Below, piece after piece: positions 60,214 through 64,000 of a stretch of 64,000 nt of DNA. Numbering within the stretch: position 1 is the stretch's first letter; every line of letters begins with the position of its first letter. The translations under genes and the position numbers were made by a program. Under the pieces are notes generated by a model. That model worked only from the letters and a program-made list of their open reading frames with translations, had not been told where the DNA came from and ran no database searches. The stretch lies in assembly GCA_035502995.1 (NCBI GenBank), contig DATJTW010000058.1:1-64000 (forward strand), given 5' to 3'. The stretch is from CADEED01 sp035502995. Its GTDB lineage: Bacteria > Pseudomonadota > Gammaproteobacteria > Steroidobacterales > Steroidobacteraceae.

Positions 60214-61115
60214 TTCGCCGCCCCGAGTAGTTTGTCGATCGTGTCGTCGAACAGGCCGAACAGGTCCTTCGCCGCGTCGTCGCCGCCGACCGAGAACGGC
60301 AGCGTGACCACCGGCGCCTTCACGCGGCCCGACAGCCAGTCCGCGGCCTTCGCGTCGTTGTAGGCGTTGATCAGGATGAGCTTCGGCGGGCTGGCGCCGA
60401 GCTTCGACACGAGCTGGCCCAGGTAGGCCGCGGTGGGCGGCACGCCCGGCTTCGGCTCGATGGACGCGAGCTCCGTCAGGCCCAGCCAGTGACACAGATA
60501 GGCCTGGTCGCGATGCATGATGACCACGGGCAGTCCCTTCAGCGGCGCCGCCTTCGACTCCCAGCGGGTCATCGCCGCGCTCCAGCGCGAATCGAAATCC
60601 TTCTCGCGCTGCTGGTACACGGCCGCCTGCGACGGATCGACCTGCGCCAGCCGCGCGGCCAGCGCGTGCGCCACCGCCAGGATGTTGTGCGGGTCGAGCT
60701 GCACGTGCGGATTGCCGAGCGGGTGGATGTCGCCCATCGATCTATCTACCTTGCCCGGCACCTCGAGCAGCCGCAGCGCGGACGCCGCCTCGAAGTTGCC
60801 CGGCGCGCCCGGCTGGATGCGCCGGTTGCCGGATTCCTGGATCAGGACCGGCAGCCAGCCGATCTCGAGCTCGGCACCGGTCGCCACCAGCAGGTCCGCG
60901 GTGCGCGCCCGCGCGACGAGGCTGGGTTTCGCCTCGACGCGATGCACGTCCTGCAGCGCCGTGGTGGCGACGTACACGTCCACCTTGTCGCCGCCGAGCT
61001 CCTTCGTCAGCGCGCCCCAGTCGGACGTGGTGGCGAGGACCTTCAGCGCGGCCTGCGCGGGCAACGCGGCACCGAACGCGGCCGCGACGACTAACAATCT
61101 GATGAGGGTCTTCAT
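60210..61115 (-). CDS. Periplasmic metal-binding protein (ZnuA-like)
   Basis: 301 residues. The signal peptide (LIRLLVVAAAFGAALPAQA) is followed by a cluster 9 binding protein. Candidate metal ligands are His58 (LQDVHRVEAKP), His in GNPHVQLDPHN and the Glu/Asp of later loops; the second-lobe MHRDQAYLCHWLGL is also His-rich. There is no long His-rich loop as in some ZnuA proteins, so zinc and manganese are both possible. It stands 9 bp after the porin gene. Confidence 0.9.
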   Translation of the reverse strand: MKTLIRLLVVAAAFGAALPAQAALKVLATTSDWGALTKELGGDKVDVYVATTALQDVHRVEAKPSLVARARTADLLVATGAELEIGWLPVLIQESGNRRIQPGAPGNFEAASALRLLEVPGKVDRSMGDIHPLGNPHVQLDPHNILAVAHALAARLAQVDPSQAAVYQQREKDFDSRWSAAMTRWESKAAPLKGLPVVIMHRDQAYLCHWLGLTELASIEPKPGVPPTAAYLGQLVSKLGASPPKLILINAYNDAKAADWLSGRVKAPVVTLPFSVGGDDAAKDLFGLFDDTIDKLLGAAK

Positions 61116-61124
61116 GATGGGTTC

Positions 61125-62489
61125 CTAGTACTTGTGCGCGCCGTGCGCGCCGATGCCGAAGAGGTATTGCAGGCGGAAGATGCGGTCCCTCTGCCCGTCG
61201 TCGCGCGCGTCATCCAGGTCGTACTGCGCGCGCAGCCGCGTGAACTCGCTCGGGTTCCAGTCGAGCATCACGGACACGCGTTCCGGGTGCGCCGCCTGCA
61301 GGAAGCCGAAGTCGACCTCGCTCGCGTCGAGCACCCGGTACGCGGGGTTGCCCGAGTCGAGGCGGTCGTACCGCAGGCCGGCGCGCCAGCGCGCGGCGAA
61401 CTGGTACACGCTCTGCACGTAGAAGCCTTCCTGCGTGTTGTCGTACGCGACGGGCACGGCCAGCGCGAAGGGATCGACCGTCGCCTGCCCGCTCTCGTCG
61501 CGGCGCAGGTATTCCGCCTGCACCTTCAACTGCCGGCGCGGCGACGGCGCCCACTTGAACACCGCGTCCGCGACCCACGTGCGCGAGTCGCCGGTGAAGC
61601 CGGCGAGCAGCGGATCCTCGAACAGATTGCGCTCGTCCGCGTGCGTCTCCTGCCACGAACCGCCGAAACGCCAGCTCGCGTAGTCGCCGACGTCGCCGCC
61701 GACGTGCGCGAACAGCGTGGCACCGTTCAGCCCGTTGCGATCGCGGCGCGTGCCGGGGAACGAATCGCCGTTGCCGGCCTCCGCGCCGAACTCGACGAAC
61801 ACGTCCGTCGGCGCGATCCACTTCACCTGCACGCCGTTCTGCGTGTACTGGCCGCCGAACATCGCCTGGTAGGCGAGCGGCTGGTCGACGAAGTCCCACG
61901 CGTGCGCGTGCACTTCGTTCAGATAGCCGAGACCGGAGAAGAAGCGCCCGAGCTTCGCCGTGAAGCCGTCCGGCAGCGCGCTGGTGCGCACGAACGCCTC
62001 CTCGACGTCGATTTCGTTCTCGCCCGTGATCGCCGCGGTCAGCTGCGCCGAGAAATACGGATCGACGTTCGCGGCGATCGTCATCTCGGACTCGCCGAGA
62101 TCGAAGCTGCGATCGCCGGGACCGATCTCGTCACCCGACGGCGTGAAGCCGGCGATGGCCCAGTCTTCGGGATCGCGCCGCGCACGGGTGTACGACCCGC
62201 CGAGCACGACCGAGATGGATGGATTGAACGCGGACGCACCACCACCGCCGGCGGGCGGCAACGCGGGCGCCGGCTCCGGCGCGGGCATCGACGCCGCGGC
62301 ATCCGCGGCCGCGGCATTCGCCGCTTCGAGTTGTCTGATCTTGTCTTCGAGCGCGCCGACGCGCGCGTCGTAATCGGATTTCAACGCCTGCAATTCGCTG
62401 CGCAGCGACGAGACATCGTCGGCGGCAGACGCCATGGCCGGCAGGGTGGCCAGCGCGAACAGCGCCGCCACGGGCTTCAGCATCGACAT
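61125..62489 (-). CDS. Outer-membrane porin-like protein with coiled-coil N-terminus
   Basis: 454 residues. The signal peptide is SMLKPVAALFALATLPAMAS. A coiled coil (SLRSELQALKSDYDARVGAL, about 27-60) and an Ala/Pro linker precede a beta-barrel of alternating aromatic strands (NPSISVVLGGSYTRARRD; IFRLQYLFGIG at the end). This is like OprO/OprP-type or zinc-locus porins, which trimerise through the coiled coil. Position before a metal-binding protein and permease suggests a role in metal ion entry across the outer membrane. The ribosome site GAGGAG supports the first ATG. Confidence 0.8.
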   Translation of the reverse strand: MSMLKPVAALFALATLPAMASAADDVSSLRSELQALKSDYDARVGALEDKIRQLEAANAAAADAAASMPAPEPAPALPPAGGGGASAFNPSISVVLGGSYTRARRDPEDWAIAGFTPSGDEIGPGDRSFDLGESEMTIAANVDPYFSAQLTAAITGENEIDVEEAFVRTSALPDGFTAKLGRFFSGLGYLNEVHAHAWDFVDQPLAYQAMFGGQYTQNGVQVKWIAPTDVFVEFGAEAGNGDSFPGTRRDRNGLNGATLFAHVGGDVGDYASWRFGGSWQETHADERNLFEDPLLAGFTGDSRTWVADAVFKWAPSPRRQLKVQAEYLRRDESGQATVDPFALAVPVAYDNTQEGFYVQSVYQFAARWRAGLRYDRLDSGNPAYRVLDASEVDFGFLQAAHPERVSVMLDWNPSEFTRLRAQYDLDDARDDGQRDRIFRLQYLFGIGAHGAHKY

Positions 62490-62552
62490 GGGATTCTCTC
62501 CTCTGAAACGTAAGGAACACGCCGCGCGGAGCGCGGACGTGGATTCACGGCG

Positions 62553-62861
62553 TCAGAGGGAGATGGGTGGTGCTCGCGAGCGGAAGGCGTCGAACTCGCG
62601 CGGCGGAACCGTCGCGACCGCGTCGACGTCGAGGAGGCGATGGACGGGAGGCTTGACGGCGAGGACCACCGTCGGCGCGCTGCCCACGGCGTTCTGCAGC
62701 GGCGCGAAGGACAGGCACTCGCCGCAGAGCTGGGACTTCGTCGGCGCGCCGTGCGGATCCGCCTTCAGGTGCGAGCTGGCGTGCGCCAGCATGCCGAACT
62801 GCGCCAGCAGGAATGCCAGCGACAGCAGGTGCACGAGCCGTTTGCGGTAGCGACGAATCAC
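62553..62861 (-). CDS. Small exported Cys/His protein of a metal-uptake locus (DUF2946-like)
   Basis: 102 residues from a GTG at 62861; a longer form from a GTG at 62903 is possible. A basic N-terminus (IRRYRKRLVHLLSL) and hydrophobic segment LAFLLAQFGMLAHA look like a signal peptide. A short His-containing stretch and a CxxC motif (QLCGECLSFAPLQNAV) follow. Small proteins of this shape occur beside copper and zinc uptake genes, and they may bind metal in the periplasm. No catalytic domain is seen. It lies 63 bp ahead of the porin gene and probably opens that operon. Confidence 0.65.
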   Translation of the reverse strand: MIRRYRKRLVHLLSLAFLLAQFGMLAHASSHLKADPHGAPTKSQLCGECLSFAPLQNAVGSAPTVVLAVKPPVHRLLDVDAVATVPPREFDAFRSRAPPISL

Positions 62862-62949
62862 GGGTTGTTTGCGAAACCTCGGCGGCGAGTATCTCCGCCG
62901 CACCCTTCATCGACAAGCTCGGCCCGTCGAAAGTTGCAGCTTCGTAATG

Positions 62950-64000
62950 TCAGTGCGAATCGCGGGTCACCGTGACCCCGCTGCCGCCCACCAGGAAATC
63001 CAGGTCCGCACCCTTGTCCGCCTGCTGCACGTGTTCGACATATAACTTGTAGTACCCGCGCTTCGGCGGCTCCGGCGCCTGCCACGCCGCGCGACGCCGG
63101 GCCAGCTCTTCGTCGCTGACGTCGAGGTGCAACTTGCGCGCGGGCACGTCGAGCTCGATCACGTCGCCGGTCTGCACCAGCGCCAGCGGTCCGCCCGCCG
63201 CCGCTTCCGGCGCCACGTGCAGCACCACCGTCCCGTACGCGGTGCCGCTCATGCGCGCATCGGAGATGCGCACCATGTCGGTGATGCCCTTCTTCAGGAT
63301 CTTCGGCGGCAACGCCATGTTGCCGACCTCGGCCATGCCGGGATAACCCTTCGGGCCGCAGCCCTTCAGCACCATGATCGAGTTCTCGTCGATGTCGAGG
63401 GAGTCGTCGTCGATCTTGGCCTTGAAGTCCTCGATGGTCTCGAACACCACCGCCTTGCCGCGATGCTTGAGTAGTTTGGGCGTCGCCGCCGAGGGCTTGA
63501 TCACCGCGCCGTCCGGCGCGAGGTTGCCGCGCAGGATCGCGATGCCCGCGTTCGCCTTGAACGGCTGCCCGTATTCCTTGATGACGTCGCGGTTCCACAC
63601 GGGCGCGGACGCGATGTTCTCGCCGAGGGTCTTGCCGTTGGCGGTCAACGCGTCCTCGTTCAGCACGTGCCGGATCTCGCGCAGCACCGCCGGCAATCCA
63701 CCGGCGTAGTAAAAATCTTCCATCAGGTATTCGCCCGACGGCTGCAGGTTCACGAGACACGGCAGGTGCGAGCCGTGACGATCCCAATCCTCGAGCTCGA
63801 GCTGCACGCCGAGCCGCCCGGCGATGGCCAGCAGGTGCACGACCGAGTTCGTCGACCCGCCGATCGCGGCGTTCGCCATGATCGCGTTCTCGAACGCGCT
63901 CCTCGTCAGGATCTTCGACAGCACGAGATCCTCGCGCACCATCTCGACGATGCGCCGCCCCGACATCTGCGCCAGCCGGTAGCGGCGCGAATCGACGGCC
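62950..64000 (-). CDS. IlvD/Edd-family dehydratase, 3' part
   Basis: Partial: the gene continues past the window end, and about 350 C-terminal residues are seen. Family motifs include NAAIGGSTNSVVHLLAIAGR, LKGCGPKGYPGMAEVGNMAL and ITDMVRISDARMSGTAYGTV; the final part reads FLVGGSGVTVTRDSH. IlvD/Edd enzymes dehydrate dihydroxy acids through a [Fe-S] cluster. The C-terminal form resembles sugar-acid dehydratases (such as arabinonate dehydratase) more than the branched-chain IlvD, but this cannot be settled without the N-terminal part. Confidence 0.88.
   Translation of the reverse strand, partial: AVDSRRYRLAQMSGRRIVEMVREDLVLSKILTRSAFENAIMANAAIGGSTNSVVHLLAIAGRLGVQLELEDWDRHGSHLPCLVNLQPSGEYLMEDFYYAGGLPAVLREIRHVLNEDALTANGKTLGENIASAPVWNRDVIKEYGQPFKANAGIAILRGNLAPDGAVIKPSAATPKLLKHRGKAVVFETIEDFKAKIDDDSLDIDENSIMVLKGCGPKGYPGMAEVGNMALPPKILKKGITDMVRISDARMSGTAYGTVVLHVAPEAAAGGPLALVQTGDVIELDVPARKLHLDVSDEELARRRAAWQAPEPPKRGYYKLYVEHVQQADKGADLDFLVGGSGVTVTRDSH

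Overview
This is a GC-rich chromosomal window from a gammaproteobacterium. The evidence is conserved gene order: trmJ diverging from suhB with isc genes behind it; ndk-rlmN-pilW-rodZ-hisS-yfgM; queA-tgt-yajC-secD-secF; xerD-dsbC. A VPLPA-type exosortase substrate, a 180-kDa-class NAD-glutamate dehydrogenase and EmrAB-like efflux genes fit a free-living aerobic member, perhaps near the Xanthomonadales/Nevskiales/Steroidobacter side, but the family cannot be fixed from this sequence. The window is densely coded. No insertion sequence, prophage, CRISPR array or rRNA operon was seen.

Layout. 1-7.5 kb (minus strand): trmJ, a cysteine desulfurase fused to a degenerate IscU-like domain, iscA, ndk, rlmN, pilW, rodZ, hisS, yfgM. 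7.5-8.3 kb: divergent suhB and a bidirectional terminator. 8.4-16.5 kb (minus): amino acid permease; queA-tgt-yajC-secD-secF-terC. 16.5-18.7 kb (minus): ECF sigma factor, single-span membrane protein and secreted double-PDZ protein. 18.7-19.7 kb: tRNA-Leu(CAA), a Nudix gene starting almost at the tRNA 3' end, and fdxA. 19.8-22.6 kb: xerD-dsbC and a PlsC-like acyltransferase ending in a 100-bp palindrome. 22.7-31.5 kb: acyl-CoA catabolism, with B12-dependent icmF divergent from tetR, thiolase, HSD10-like dehydrogenase, ETF:ubiquinone oxidoreductase and zapE. 31.5-36.7 kb (minus): lipoprotein, VOC protein, methyltransferase, scoAB, maiA, hpd; then divergent MarR. 37.3-43.7 kb: NAD-GDH, glycosyltransferase, gpmA. 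43.8-48.5 kb (minus): RraB-like protein, [2Fe-2S] ferredoxin, and a thiamine uptake operon (TonB receptor, thiamine-binding protein, PnuT, kinase) behind a TPP riboswitch. 48.6-53.5 kb: PhzF, degenerate serine hydrolase, ModF-like ATPase, phhA and divergent Lrp. 53.5-57.3 kb (minus): second ECF sigma factor, EmrB, UspA, EmrA. 57.4-58.7 kb: tRNA-Arg(TCG) and the VPLPA-CTERM protein. 58.7-62.9 kb (minus): lepB and a zinc/manganese-type uptake cluster without an ATPase gene. 62.95-64 kb: 3' part of an IlvD/Edd dehydratase.

How the genes fit together. PhhA makes tyrosine; Hpd and MaiA belong to the homogentisate route; ScoAB activates the acetoacetate end product. The homogentisate dioxygenase and fumarylacetoacetase genes are not in the window. 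IcmF, thiolase, the SDR and ETF-QO form a branched/short-chain acyl-CoA set, probably controlled by the TetR protein. The thiamine operon gives one gene for each step from outer-membrane capture to intracellular trapping.

The most unusual items are the IscS-degenerate-IscU fusion in a stripped-down isc locus, a TPP riboswitch whose aptamer contains both the Shine-Dalgarno sequence and the start codon, the 100-bp palindrome that supplies the end of the plsC reading frame, and a skewed placement of rare leucine codons in many genes.
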